A DNA stretch of 64,000 nucleotides from Bolinopsis microptera. Lineage: Eukaryota > Ctenophora > Tentaculata > Lobata > Bolinopsidae. Positions 1-36,781 of the stretch are shown here, one piece after another (the first letter of the stretch is position 1; each line of letters begins with the position of its first letter). Position numbers and translations under genes: made by a program. The stretch is taken from assembly GCF_026151205.1 (NCBI RefSeq), contig NC_087076.1, positions 15,522,419 to 15,586,418 of the forward strand. The letters run 5' to 3'. Under the pieces are notes generated by a model, which saw only the letters and a list, made by a program, of their open reading frames with translations, was not told the DNA's origin and did no database searches.

Positions 1-115
1 GGGATCAACTCTACTTCTAGTCAGCTAAAGAATTCTCAGTGTATACCAGAGAAATCTTTCGTATCATTGGCTTGCCAAATCATTCGATTTCAGTAATTGA
101 AAGAGTTTTTATTTA

Positions 116-4904
<4,789 letters not shown>

Positions 4905-5815
4905 GATCTCGCTAAGGTAATCTTTTTCTTGTCGGAGCATCTTTCGGGCTAAATCAAGACTCATCGAATTGAACTGAATGCTAACTAACTGATACGAATA
5001 TGAGAGCACTTTTGTGGTATGTTGCTTTCAAAGTTGGCTCGTGCAGATAGGGTCGGTATTCTACCAATAGCTGTCTGGGGAGGTCGTCACGTGACCGTGT
5101 GCACCAATAAGCCGCGCATCTGCATGTCACGTGATTCAGCGCCGCGTTACGACTGCGTTGGACACATTGTACTGCAGTCATATCGGAAAAACAATGGGTA
5201 ACTCGTATCGCATGATGACGTGAGTCAGTCTACAGGCCACAGTGCGGCAATTATACCCATCTATTTCCTGAGCTGCAAACCGCAATTTAGGTGCATTTAA
5301 TGCCTTATTGTTAACTGCTAATGAGCTTTCAGGCCTCATGTTAGGTGTGGGATTGTCTTAATCGACTGCAAATTAATCGTGTAGTACTGTCGATAGGCTA
5401 CAAAAGGGCTTATTGCTACTATTTATATTAGTGTCACTGAACCTAAATCTATGCTATACAATAAAACTGGACGTGCAGTTCAATCCCTAGAATACAACCC
5501 ATAAAAAATTAGGGGTTCATGTTAATCGGCACCTTGTACACCTACAGAGCAATGTACTAGTCCGAGTTAGGGCGGTTCCAAACCCAGGAGGAGCCTCACA
5601 GGGCCAGGCTAATAGCATCCATTATCACATGATCGCTGCTTCCGTTCGGTCAACAGCTCGCTAATTCTATTGTTATCAGTAGCTACACTTGGTTTGGTTT
5701 AACGTGGCTGTAATTTCTTGGATTTCTGCCAGGAAGTGTGATGTTGCGGCACTTTGAGTTTAATGTTTAAGAACTCTGCAAGTACCTAAATGTCCAGTGC
5801 TCTTCAATTTTTCAA
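4905..5815 (-). promoter_or_regulatory. bsx upstream flank with E-boxes
   Basis: This is the flank upstream of the chosen bsx start. It has two perfect CACGTG E-boxes (5088-5093 and 5128-5133), a CCAAT near 5064 and a TGACGTGA-type CRE-like site near 5216. The stretch is locally richer in CpG than its surroundings. It is plausible as promoter, but no TATA box or initiator can be fixed. From about 5260 to 5815 I see nothing. Confidence 0.35.
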
Positions 5816-5821
5816 AATGAT

Positions 5822-6577
5822 ATCAATTATTTGACCAAAACCCATAATCATGGGTAGAGTGGACCGTTGCCAGTATCTCTCTTTCCCAAACAAAAGGAAA
5901 TGATATTAATTTGAATAACCGTCCACAAATGCAAAATGATACCGAGAATGAAATTGGTCGCTCGCTTTTCTCATTCATATAAAACTGTAGACCCTGGTCA
6001 TTAGAAACACCCCTAAAAGTTCGTTTTTTGACAAAAAATTTAAAACTTCTGTAATTTCATTTCTGTTCTAGTTACGCATTTGATTTTTGGTATGCGTATA
6101 GAAAATCGATAGACTCAGTAGGAGTGATTAAACTGCGAGGGACAATTGAGGCTAACGAATTAGCCTCATCACTTTCAAAAATTAAGAAGAACTACCCGAA
6201 GGCAGCTGTACTCGGCAATAAAGATTCAATAAACATCAGCTAATTGGACACTCACTACCACCCTTATCCCGAAATACTTCAAACTAGATATCGACCTGAA
6301 AGCAACCCAAAGAGACGTTTACAGCATGTGATTGATGTAATTAATCGAAACTTATTAAAAATCCGTAAGCCGTGAATGAATGGGAAAAGCGAGCGACCGA
6401 TTTCATTATTGGTATCATTTTGCATTTGCGGACGGTTAATTTGACCAAAACCCAGTGTCTCTCTTTTCCAAACAAAAGGAAATGATATTAATTTGAATAC
6501 CCGACGGTTATTCACATTAATATCATTTTCTTTTGTTTGGGAAAGAGAGACACTGGGTTTTGGTCAAATAATTGATT
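5822..6577. mobile_element. composite foldback (MITE-like) element
   Basis: The ends are inverted copies of about 22 bp that begin ATCAATTATTTGACCAAAAC. A second inverted pair lies inside: a block near 5930-5985 recurs inverted near 6373-6435. The right part (6441-6491 against 6517-6567) is a near-perfect hairpin of about 51-bp arms with two mismatches. No transposase frame is seen, so it is probably non-autonomous and nested. Confidence 0.65.
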
Positions 6578-7392
6578 CATAATCATATTTTTTATTATCA
6601 TTGTCGATTTGTTTGAAGTTGCGGCGAAATAACAGGCTTTACTGGGCGGCGCTCAGCCTGTCATTCCGCCGAATCTTTATTCGTGTTTATGAACATAATA
6701 GCCTGGGGTCCTCAGGTAACTCAGGGGGCGTATTACTTCTCGGGTGTAGAATTGACCGATTTTACCTGTCGTTTAGAACTAGAAGTGTGCGAGGATGACG
6801 GGTGCAGTTACTTTTTTATAGTGCAGGACGAGAAGAGCGAGGAAAGTGACGAGAAGAGCGAGGAAAGTGACGTTGAGAGCGATGTCATCGGAAACTCGAG
6901 CGGAAACATCGATCTTTTTCGTCGGAATCTTTTCATTCCTTAGTGGTCGTTCACCTGACAGCAATATAACGTAATCATGGCCTGACCCCCCCCCCCCCCC
7001 CCCCCCCCCGACTTATTTCCCTAGCAAACACTTTTATCTATGTTTCCTGCTACCCTGATCATGATATCAATTATCATGGTGAGCCGAAATCATTGTTATG
7101 ATATCCGGCCAAGCACTTTCTAAACTACTTACTAAAACTATCATAGCCAGATTTCGATCAATTTCTAATTTTTTTCACTAACAGAGTGAAATTGAGTGGA
7201 ATTTGGATTAAAATATTGTCAAATTTTTATTATTCTGGGAGGGTAAAAAAGAAATTTGATATATGTTTAATAACGTATATATTGCTTTAAACAGTTAAAG
7301 CTTTAACTGATCCATCTCTTGATAAAGCGCGTCATTTTTCTTTAAACCTTCAGAAGCTCTTTTGCAAGTTTGAACAATTTAATGCATAGTAA
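6578..7392. other. intergenic, no gene seen
   Basis: One short open frame (6683-6943, plus) encodes an acidic tail with repeated EKSEESD and no recognised domain. I do not call it a gene. A 24-C run sits at 6986-7009. The rest is AT-rich sequence. Confidence 0.4.
6986..7009. repeat. 24-nt C homopolymer
   Basis: An uninterrupted run of 24 C, one of eight G/C homopolymers of at least 11 nt in the window. Several of the others mark insertion junctions. No partner end could be found for this one. Confidence 0.95.
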
Positions 7393-7449
7393 CAAAAAAT
7401 CACGTACTGATCTTTGTTAAATTAACAGCGATCAGTACGTGATTTTTTG
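7393..7449. repeat. perfect 20-bp inverted repeat
   Basis: Arms 7393-7412 and 7430-7449 are perfect inverse complements around a 17-nt AT-rich loop. Copies of GATCAGTTAA follow directly downstream. It may be a MITE remnant. Confidence 0.7.
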
Positions 7450-7883
7450 GTAATCGAGTGATCAGTTAATCGCGTGATCAGTTAAACTTAATCCGAATCT
7501 GGAATCGCGTGATCATCACTGCCCGTTCTGAATAATCAAGCATGAATTGGTGTGCAAGTGAGAAATTTATCGTGCTGAATGAAACTTTTAAAACAAAATG
7601 AATTCTCTTCGATGCAGTGTTCATCCAATCAGGAATCAGAAAAAGCGAAGATCTGCAAATCATACTTGTGGAACACAACAAGAAAATTGAGAATAATCTT
7701 GTGCGCTATGCATGGCATGCCATTTTAAATTGTTCGATTTAATAAAAGGGCCGTTTAGCGTCGAGGATACAAATCTGAAGTACTGTTTTCGAATTTGTCA
7801 GATGCATTAATATTTTCCCTGAACTTTACATTTGTGTGTGACTGTAATTGTTGATGTTCTGACTGCTAAACTTATGGTTGCTG

Positions 7884-8123
7884 ATCAAGGGTCGACAGAG
7901 GGCAGGATTTGCGACCGAGGCCGAAGAAATTTTGCTTTGATAAAACCGAGGCCGATGCAAACCGAGGTGCGAGGAATTGTCCTCCTGACCGAGGCCGAGG
8001 CCGAGGACTCGGTCGACCCTTAAAATCTTCAAAATTTCGCCGAGGCCGAGGAATAGCAACTTAATTTTTAACCGAGGCCGAGGCAAACCGAGGAATTGTC
8101 CTCTTAACCGGTCGACCCTTGAT
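7884..8123. mobile_element. 240-bp MITE with 13-bp inverted ends
   Basis: Perfect terminal inverted repeats ATCAAGGGTCGAC lie at 7884-7896 and 8111-8123, flanked on both sides by the direct repeat GCTG (7880-7883 and 8124-8127). An 8-bp duplication GCTGATCA is an alternative reading if the outer bases are target. The interior is made of CCGAGGCCGAGG-type repeats. No coding capacity. Confidence 0.7.
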
Positions 8124-8225
8124 GCTGATCATTCAGTTGTGAAAGTGTCGACTAGAGTACCGACTGTTCACATTGTAGAACAGTTACCCTAACATTAACT
8201 AAATTATTTCACACAGCGAATTAAG

Positions 8226-8543
8226 ATGAAGTTTGTTATCTCAGTTCTTGTCTGCCTTCTGATAGCAGTCCAGTCCAGTCCAATACATGTTCAACCTAAA
8301 CAGAAAATTGCAATTGAACCTGCTGAAAATAAACCTGCTGAAAAGAAAGCTGCTGAAAAGAAAGCTGCTGTAAAGAAAGCTGCTGTAAATAAAGTTGATG
8401 TAAAGAAAGCTGCTGTTAAGAAAGTTGCTGAAATGAAAGCTGCTGTAAAGAAAGCTGCTGTAAAGAAAGTTGCTGTAAAGAAAGCTGCTGTAAAGAAATT
8501 TGCTGGAATAAAAGCTGCTGTAAGAAAGTTGCTGTTGGATTAG
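8226..8543 (+). CDS. small secreted Lys/Ala-repeat protein
   Basis: Product of 105 aa, family not recognised. Residues 1 to about 18 form a clear signal peptide (MKFVISVLVCLLIAVQSS). The rest is a strongly basic low-complexity array of five-residue units, mostly KKAAV, with some KKVAV and KKVAE. It would be exported and highly cationic. The start is supported by the signal peptide and by an acceptor-like TTTCACACAG ending at 8216. Near 8521 one repeat unit lacks a single A compared with its neighbours. This moves translation into a short tail ending at 8543, while the neighbouring frame stays open to 8635. That could be a recent frameshift, or the local GTAAGA could be a splice donor. No similarity-based function is offered. 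Confidence 0.55.
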   Translation: MKFVISVLVCLLIAVQSSPIHVQPKQKIAIEPAENKPAEKKAAEKKAAVKKAAVNKVDVKKAAVKKVAEMKAAVKKAAVKKVAVKKAAVKKFAGIKAAVRKLLLD

Positions 8544-8705
8544 AGGCAGAGAAACGAGCTATAGGTCTAAGAATGCTGCTAAAATGGAAACTGCTGCAAA
8601 GCCAAAGAAAGAGTTACAGGGGTAGCTGTCGCTAGATGACGCTAGATCGCGACATTGACAATTGAAATTGAAAAGGTGCCACGCAATTGGCGACATTGTC
8701 GCTAT

Positions 8706-8799
8706 CTTTACCGATTGTTGAAATTCGATATTTAGCGTCATCTAGCGTCATTTCACGCTAGATGACGCTATAGATGACGAATTTCAACAATCGGTAAAG
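8706..8799. repeat. hairpin inverted repeat (MITE-like)
   Basis: Outer arms 8706-8727 and 8778-8799 are a perfect 22-bp inverted pair. Inner arms 8733-8748 and 8755-8770 (TAGCGTCATCTAGCGT and its complement) are also perfect, with a 6-nt loop. The GCTAGATGACGCTA motif also occurs near 8630-8645. Confidence 0.75.
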
Positions 8800-9883
8800 G
8801 TCCACTTACGTACCTTAAATTACTTATACGTCCGCAAAATTTGGAAACAAAGATTCTTGAATTATGTATCTTATTATTTCTAAAAGGACGCAACTGACAA
8901 TCCAATTGTTATCAGCTATCGAATTATGTATCACCCAATCAAGGTAGAATTAGAAACTAGGTTAAGGAGTTAGCCTTTATACTGAACAGTGATATTTTAT
9001 TTCAAAATCTATCGCAGTGCAGTCGACTTTTCAGTTTTACACTGTGCACTGGTTGGATCTACAATCTACTTATTGACCATTTTTAGTTTTGACTCTTCCT
9101 CCCCCAAATTTGCTTTTAACCTCTCCCATTAATGATTAATTATATCATTTGAACTTGAAATGAGTATTTGGATTCAATTTTCAACTTATTAATTTCGCTT
9201 CTCATGCAATTAATTATTTTCAAAACCAAAAAATTAAACTCATTGTCTCATTCCTGAACTTGATGTTGAAGCACAAGTTGTATACAATTTGCATACAATA
9301 AACATGTTGATCGGCTCGAAAACATCTCATGAAAAACGTTCTGAAACTGAAAAAAAAGGTTAAATTTGCATTTCACAGAAAATGGGAGGAGCATATTATT
9401 ATCTTATTTATTCCTCTGAAAGTCATACGTTGAATCACATAACACGAGTATTTACAAAAACCGGTAAAACCAACGAAAAAGTTAAAAAAACAGAAATGCA
9501 ATTTAAACATGACCTATCAATAACCCTAAAATCTAGATACAAATATCTAACAGTGAGAGATCGTTCATGTATTACCTGCACAAGGTTTAAGCTTTAACCC
9601 CTCCCCCAACTATAATATTTAAATTCCATTTTATCTTGTTTTTCACTGTTTAACTTAAAATCATCTGCACAAAACCCTGGAAATCAAAAGGCTTACAGTT
9701 ACATAAGATTAAAGTAATGTGTGTTTGATTTTTATGCCTTCAATCTTTAATCCATGTTGCAACTCTTATTCGTAAATTAGTATAAAGACTGTACAAAATG
9801 AAGCCATGAATGCAAAATGATCGATGAGAATTATATGGTATTCTATATATCAAACAATGGAAATCATAATCTCATAATAAGTC
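8800..9883. other. 3' flank of the myosin gene
   Basis: AT-rich sequence, probably holding the myosin 3' UTR on the minus strand. Possible minus-strand AATAAA signals appear as TTTATT near 8996 and 9405. No gene or strong repeat is seen. Confidence 0.4.
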
Positions 9884-30531
<20,648 letters not shown>

Positions 30532-31150
30532 CCTTCTTCGGGAAAACTGCCGAAACAGTCACTTGCAGGCCGCAGAGTCTTGGAGTCACATCATCTAAAC
30601 CCAATAGTCGTTAAATACAGGAAAATGGCATAGCTATATAATAAAAGTACATTTTTTCATAGTTGAGGGGTCATTATTATTCAAATATTACATTTTAGTT
30701 AGTAAAAAAATGGATTGATAAAAGACTACTGCTGATTATAGCGGAGTATCATCTTTCACACAGCTTCTATTCCTTCATAAAAAGCTCTGTTATTGTGATA
30801 GTTGCAATTACGAAAACACTGAGATCTCAAGAATCTTGCAAAATTAGTGCTTGCTGATGTATATAATCGGACCATTTTATTGAATTTTATGTAGTACAGT
30901 ACACTACAATGTAAATCTACCAAAATTAATATACAAGGGGAATCTTAAGAAGATACTCTCAGCCCTCAATCGCGGAGTCAACCGAAAAGATTTGACACAG
31001 ATGTTTATTGTTTAATGTTGTATAGCTACAGATATAACGGAACCCTTGGCTGGCTCCATAGAGTAGGCTACATCGGAATGTCGTTCAAAGTGTATGTATT
31101 TGATTGTTGATATTTCAAATAATATTGGTAGCAATGGATCATTTCGTCAT
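30532..31150 (-). promoter_or_regulatory. myosin 5' flank
   Basis: This lies upstream of the one-codon first coding exon. An acceptor-like sequence ending GGCAG (minus strand, at 30547) lies 15 nt before the ATG. No TATA box or initiator can be assigned. LINE fragments begin about 620 bp upstream. Confidence 0.3.
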
Positions 31151-31151
31151 T

Positions 31152-31438
31152 GGACTCTCTCATAAAGTGTATCTGAAAATGTTTCTTTTCAAACGTGCTC
31201 ATAATATTGAATCTTGATAAGTTTCTTAAAATACTGCCTCTATATTTCTTAGCTTTTCCCTAAACAATTTTCTACTGGAGTGCATACAGATTAAAGTTTT
31301 ATTTAGTGTATCAAGTTTTAATAGTCTTGCACGGCTTACAATATAAAGGTGGATTGCTTTTTCAGGTTTTATTTAGTCCTGAACTATTTTCGTGACATAC
31401 CTGTACATTTTAAGTTGTTTGCCACTATAATATAAACA
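31152..31438 (+). mobile_element. LINE 3' fragment (type B)
   Basis: It matches the 3' part of the copy at 35440-36290. Shared landmarks include AAAGTGTATCTGAAAA, CTTTTCAAACGTGCTCATAA, GATTGCTTTTTCAGGTTTTA and GCCACTATAATA. Only the last codons of the ORF and the 3' UTR remain. Confidence 0.8.
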
Positions 31439-31668
31439 TTTAAATGATTATTATATTATATTTACTTTATATTATATATATTATTATTACTTATTACTTA
31501 TTATATATTATATATACTATTATTATTACTTATTATTACCGTGTACTGTGCTCTGATCTGTACTGCCAATTCCAACATTTGATTTGATGAAATGTATATA
31601 TCGTTTGAATAACTTTTCAACAGTAGGTTTGAGGTTGAAAATATTTGTAATATATGGTCGAATACAGT

Positions 31669-31832
31669 TTGGTAATACTGATACATTTCTACAAATATAA
31701 TGGAACCAATACAAAATACGCTTTTTTTTAAATTGAAGGTTCAAGATATGTTGGTAATACTGGTACATTTCTACAAATATAATGGAACCAATACAAAATA
31801 CGCTTTTTTTTAATTGCAGGTTTAAAATATGT
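31669..31832. repeat. 82-bp tandem duplication
   Basis: Two head-to-tail copies begin TTGGTAATACTG at 31669 and 31751. Both contain ACATTTCTACAAATATAATG and differ at a few bases. Confidence 0.85.
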
Positions 31833-31894
31833 TCATTTAACAACACTAAATGAATTGAACGCTAATCGGTTAAACCAATAGATGTAGTAAGAGT

Positions 31895-32410
31895 GTGACA
31901 AAGGTCATGAATCTTCAGTGTTCTTTTCTTCCAGAGCGGATTGTTCCTTATTGGAACAAACTCCCTTCGGAGGTGAAGAACTGCTTGACAGTTTTGAGTT
32001 TTAAAATTGGATTCATGGAAAGTATTAAAAAGAATATGATTCATAAATGTATTGTAAATGACTTTCATTTTTGGAATGTTTCGAAAGAAGTTTTAACAAG
32101 AATTGAAGGTACCAGTTATGTCAGTAATAAGGAAAAACATGGTTATCTTTGGTTTCATCCTTATGTAGCAAAGAAACGTATTATAAATCTTTACTCAACT
32201 GGGAAGTATGAATAAATTACATTTTTTAATGTTGTTGTTATTCATGATTAATATTTGATAAGTTATTACTTTTAAATTTGATGGAGGAATGGTTACTGTA
32301 TATTTTTCCATGTATGATGTAGTGCGATGATACTTTATTATAAAAACATTAGTGATGATGTTGTGTCATAATTTTTATTTTACTTTTACTTTACTTTAAA
32401 TTTTTTATTA
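31895..32410 (+). pseudogene. LINE 3' fragment (type A)
   Basis: The frame 31895-32215 is the C-terminus of a non-LTR retrotransposon ORF2. It contains SERI/PERI...WNKLPSEVKN and FWNVSKEVLTRIEG, matching the C-terminus of the longer copy ending at 35083. The 3' UTR follows, with GTGATGATGTTGTGTCATAA and a TTTAC-rich tail to about 32400. It is truncated at the 5' end. Confidence 0.8.
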
Positions 32411-32599
32411 AAAGTCGTTCAATCAGTATTGCAAGGTAAAATAAAAAATTCAATAAAATAAACAACTAAATTTCAAATTTTTAATATAAATCATTTCTTA
32501 TATGAAACATTTGGACAGAGTACATATTTTCGGCAAAACCAGTACATAGTTTACATATATATAATAAAAGTACAATCAAGTTTTTGTGTAACGAAGAAT

Positions 32600-33420
32600 T
32601 CCATACACAAATCAAATCTCACGCAACGGGTGATACTTTGCTGTAACAAGAGCCCTCTCGCTTGCAGTAGCGCGCGACTGCCGAAGGCGCGTCAAGCAAT
32701 ACGCGTATACACATGGCTATGTGAAGGTGATACTCGTAAAATAGTTGTTCCAAATATTATATTTTATATACTGTCGACGAGTCTAATTCGTGACTCGGCG
32801 CGCGCGCGCGCGCGTCTTAAGGTAGGTAATATTATAAACTTTAACTACATAGTGGACGCGCGCGGCAAATAATTATCGTTCTTACGATACATGGGAGCCG
32901 CAAACTCATGCGCGGCGGGTCAAAAATATAAAAAAATTTAATGCAAGTTGATTTTTTGAGAATAAAGTTATAAAGTTACAATTGCTTCAAAAGGCACAAA
33001 ATCAAAAATTTTAAAAAACTCAAGTTTCAATCTTTTATGTCATGTTTTTTGTTTAACAATTGGACCAGCAGTTAGTTAATTGACGATGTCAATTTATCGC
33101 GATCGCAGCTCGGGGAGGCACAGTAGCGCATTTCGCCGATATATTATGCTTCTAGCACTCTTCGTTGCGAGAAGCATAATTGAGTGCGCGGCGCGGCACA
33201 GTAAGGCAGCGCGTTACAAGCAGTTAGCAGCAGTTTCTTTGCACTTTAGTCTACCTGTGGGCTGCGCCGCGCATCTTCTCGCAACCACTTCGGTAAATCG
33301 TCGAGCTGCGAAGGATTGACATCGTGAATCAATTTTCCTGTATACTTTCACATAACCATGAATCTTTGCGTACTACGTGACGTTACTGTAAAGGAGCTAC
33401 TGCAAGCTCTGGTTTGTGGT
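32600..33420. other. CpG-rich island of unknown origin
   Basis: This stretch is much richer in CpG than its surroundings. It includes a (CG)n run near 32797-32814 and many GCGCG words. The open frame 33080-33319 has no recognisable domain. It could be an unmethylated promoter or transposon-derived sequence. Confidence 0.35.
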
Positions 33421-33944
33421 TAGCGTAAAATCAGTCCCAACAGCCTTGCAAACTTAAAACACGGTATTTGTAATCGTGTAAGTTCCTAATAATAAAATGA
33501 CGATGAGGGTCACAACGTGAGACAAAATATTGGTTAGTGGTTAGGTCCTAATATTTATACCTATTGTCATGATATGAAGTTTTAAGAGAACTCTCCTTAA
33601 ATTATTTTAATGCAATCACTCAGAGAAGTTTTATAACAGGACACTCCAATAAAGACATCTGCCCACAACAAGGAGCCATAGTTGTTTTAATAGTGTGACA
33701 GTATTAGAATTATTATCATTATTATTCAGTCCCAACAATTTCCACTTTCATGGAGATCACATTGCTCACAATTCAATATGGACGAAATTTGACGAAATCC
33801 AAAATCTGTCGTGGATCATGTGCTTCTATGTGAAAAGTACCAGTCGGTCTTTTTCCTGTTTAATAATGTTTCTGTTTTCATTTTTCTTTTATTTTTGATA
33901 AGCATCCACAACTGGTAATTTAACATTTTTGTAGAACCAAAGTG

Positions 33945-35310
33945 GTAACACTTTAGATATTGTGAAAGACTTTTTATCTGGAAGAAGATTTAAGACATTC
34001 GTTGGTGGAGCATATTCCTACCTTCGTGATGTTTTATCAGGCGTCCCACAAGGGTCTGTTTTAGGTCCTTTATTGTTTGTCATTTTTATCAATGACTTGC
34101 CTGATTGTATTAATGGTATATCAAAACTGTTTGCAGATGATTTTAAAGTTATTATGGATGCCAATGACACTGAAAGCACTTTCAATATGTTAGAAAGCTT
34201 GCAAAACTGGCAAAATGTGTGGCTGTTAAAGTTTAATCCTAGCAAATGCAAAATAATGCATGTTCCATTTAATGAAAATCCCCTTCAAGAATATGTATTT
34301 AGTGGTGTTACACTTGAATGTATTGAAGCAGAGAAAGATCTTGGAGTTTTAACTTCTTCAGATTTGAAATGGTCGAAACATATTAAAAGTTGTATTAGTA
34401 AAGCAAACAGTATGATTGCATGGGTTACAAGGAATCTCATTATAAGAGAAATTAACGTTATGAGAAATGTTTATAAAACTATAATAAGACCCCACTTGGA
34501 GTATTGTGCTCAGTTGTGGTCTCCACCTGCCTGCCATGGGAATTGGGCTACTATCATTGAACTGGAAAATGTCCAGAGAAGGTTCACACGCCTTATTGAT
34601 GATATTGGAACACTTCCTTACAGTGAAAGGTTGGATGCCTTACAGATTACAACACTCGCAGAGAGACGGGTTAGAGGAGATTTGATTGAAGCCTACAAAA
34701 TTGTAAATGGATTGGTTGAGTATGGAAAAGATATTTTCAATTTAAGTAGATCGGGAGATAAAATTGTTAGCACTAAATCTAACAATATTGATAGAAATAT
34801 TAAAACCTTGTCTAATAATTTTTTATCAGAGCGTGTTATCAGCTTTTGGAACAAATTGCCATCTTTTGTTAGAAATTCGGTGTCTGTTATTGATTTTAAA
34901 ATTAATCTAGAAGAATTTAAAAAGACTAATAATTTAGTAGACACAGGCAACTTTTGGGAAGTGTCAAACATAGTTTTAGCTAAAATAGAGGGTGTAAATT
35001 ATATCGAAAAGAAGAAGCAACAAGTTCAATATTTACATAAAAATCCGTGTGTTGCCAAGAGAAAGGGAATAAATATCTCATGAATTTGTTTTTATTTAGT
35101 TATTTTTAAATTAACGGTTTTTAACTTTTTTAACTTTTTTATATGTAAATAAATTATGACAATTATGTTAGTTATAGAATTTGTTTGTTTTTTTAATGAC
35201 GAAGGCTGTGAAATGTTCACAGTTCTGATAATGAGGAAATCAGAAAGAATGTTTAAAACTAGTGATGATGTTTATGTCATTATTCTTAATCTAATCTAAT
35301 CTAATCTAAA
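33945..35310 (+). pseudogene. 5'-truncated CR1/L2-like LINE (type A)
   Basis: The open frame 33962-35083 (373 aa) begins inside the reverse transcriptase at a WL-SGRRFKTFVGG-type segment. It keeps GVPQGSVLGPLLFVIFINDL and the catalytic FADD, then the thumb and C-terminal region with RPHLEYCAQLWSP and SFWNKLPSFVRN. The endonuclease and RT N-terminus are missing. The 3' UTR carries GTGATGATGTTTATGTCAT and ends in AATCT pentamers near 35286-35310, as LINEs with short-repeat tails do. It is cut off at the 5' end and not autonomous. Confidence 0.85.
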
Positions 35311-35439
35311 TCCAATATATCCATACTTAAGGGTGATCTTCCTATTAAGCTCACAATCATTAGTCTGAGTCGATAGCAGGTTCTTGTGTAAATCCATCGA
35401 AGTCTCTGGCACAGGTGAGGGTTTCGACCACTATACTAT

Positions 35440-36290
35440 GTGTTGAATCAGATATCTTTAGGAGGAGTAGAGCTGTCAAATGAGACGTGTATCAGATTTG
35501 TCAGCACAACAAAAAATCTTGGTGTGCAAATCGAGCATCACCTTACCTTTGAGCCTCAAATCATGCCCCTAAAAAAACATTGTTTTAGACTCCTCGGGAA
35601 TGTTATCAGAAGAAAGTATCTTTTTAGTAAAGCTCAGCTTAAGCTTATTGTTAATAGCATTATCGTCTGCAAATTGGATTACTGCAACGCCCTTTATTTT
35701 GGAATCAGTGACTACCTCATCCATCAGCTTCAACTCATTCAAAATGCTGCTGCTAAAGCAATAGTAGGACTAAATAAACATGATCATTTAGGAGATACTC
35801 TGAAAGACCTTCATTGGCTGCCTATCAGTTACAGAATTCAGTACTAATTATTACTTCTTGTTTATAAATGTCTAAGTACAATGTTTAAATTTGCAAACTA
35901 TAATCATCTTATCTATTTGCCTGAACCTAGAGTGCATACACAATATAGAGAAAGATCTTTTCAGGAAGTTGGCCCTAAATTATGGAATGAACTACCATTT
36001 GAGATTAAGAATTGTACAACATTGGACTCTTTTAAAGTGTATCTGAAAACATTTCTTTTCAAACGTGCTCATAATATTGTATCTCAATATTTTTCAATCC
36101 TAGTTTTCCCTATTTGGTTCTACTGGAAAATGCATACACATTATCGTTTATTTAGTGTATCAATTCTAATCACCCTTATCTGGTTTAGAATATGAATGTG
36201 GGTTGCTTTTTCAGGTTTTATTGTATCCTGGACTGTTTTCGTGGCACACCTGTGCATTTTAAGTTGTTGTGCCACTATAATAAGTAAAAT
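35440..36290 (+). pseudogene. 5'-truncated L2-like LINE (type B) with stop
   Basis: The frame 35440-35847 encodes the RT thumb (LDYCNALYFGI, LHWLPISYRIQY). It is stopped at 35845-35847 and continues in frame from about 35848 to 36195 with LYLPEPRVHTQYRERSF-type sequence and LWNELPFEIKN. The 3' UTR ends near GCCACTATAATAAG. The nonsense codon and missing catalytic core mark it as dead. Confidence 0.8.
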
Positions 36291-36538
36291 ACAATTTTTA
36301 AGTAAAATACAATTTTTATTTTCCACAGAAGAATCAATACATATTGAATTGTAAATATCCGATAATTTCATTAATAATCATTAAAAGTTGCTTTGTAAAA
36401 TCAATAACGAAAAGCTGTACGCTATTATTATTATTTACTATTAATAAGCATTCGTGAGGGGGTCTCTGTCTGTGCAATCCTGTAGGAATACTGTGAACAG
36501 AAGTTGTATAGCCACAAAACAATTGTCCTACAAACTTT

Positions 36539-36781
36539 ATGAACAAATTTAGTTACATATCAGAAGGTAGTAGGAGCGGCGAAAGCTGCAACCTATATGT
36601 TAATAGATCAACATCTCATAAAAACTTTCAATACTTGGGGGCAAAATGTTGGAATAATGTTCCAACAGATCTACGAAATCTGCCCGATGTTAAAAGCTTA
36701 AGTGATTCGTATAAGAAACAGCTACTCTCATCTATAACAACAGACCCTAATTACACCGTCGACAATTCATATGAGTTTTAG
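36539..36781 (+). pseudogene. LINE ORF2 C-terminal fragment
   Basis: About 80 codons with FQYLGAKCWNNVPTDLRNL and SDSYKKQLL, the usual ending of CR1/jockey-type ORF2 proteins. It overlaps the start of the next LINE frame by 11 bp, which suggests a nested insertion or junction. Confidence 0.6.

Noticed and set aside
6683..6943. Acidic EKSEESD-repeat frame as a gene
   Set aside because: Short, with no domain, and its repeats are a simple local duplication next to a foldback element.
33080..33319. 79-codon frame in the CpG-rich island
   Set aside because: No domain. Lack of stops is expected in GC-rich sequence.
35380..35440. GGTTTCGACCACT as a tRNA box B
   Set aside because: No cloverleaf can be folded around it. 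No tRNA gene was found in the window.
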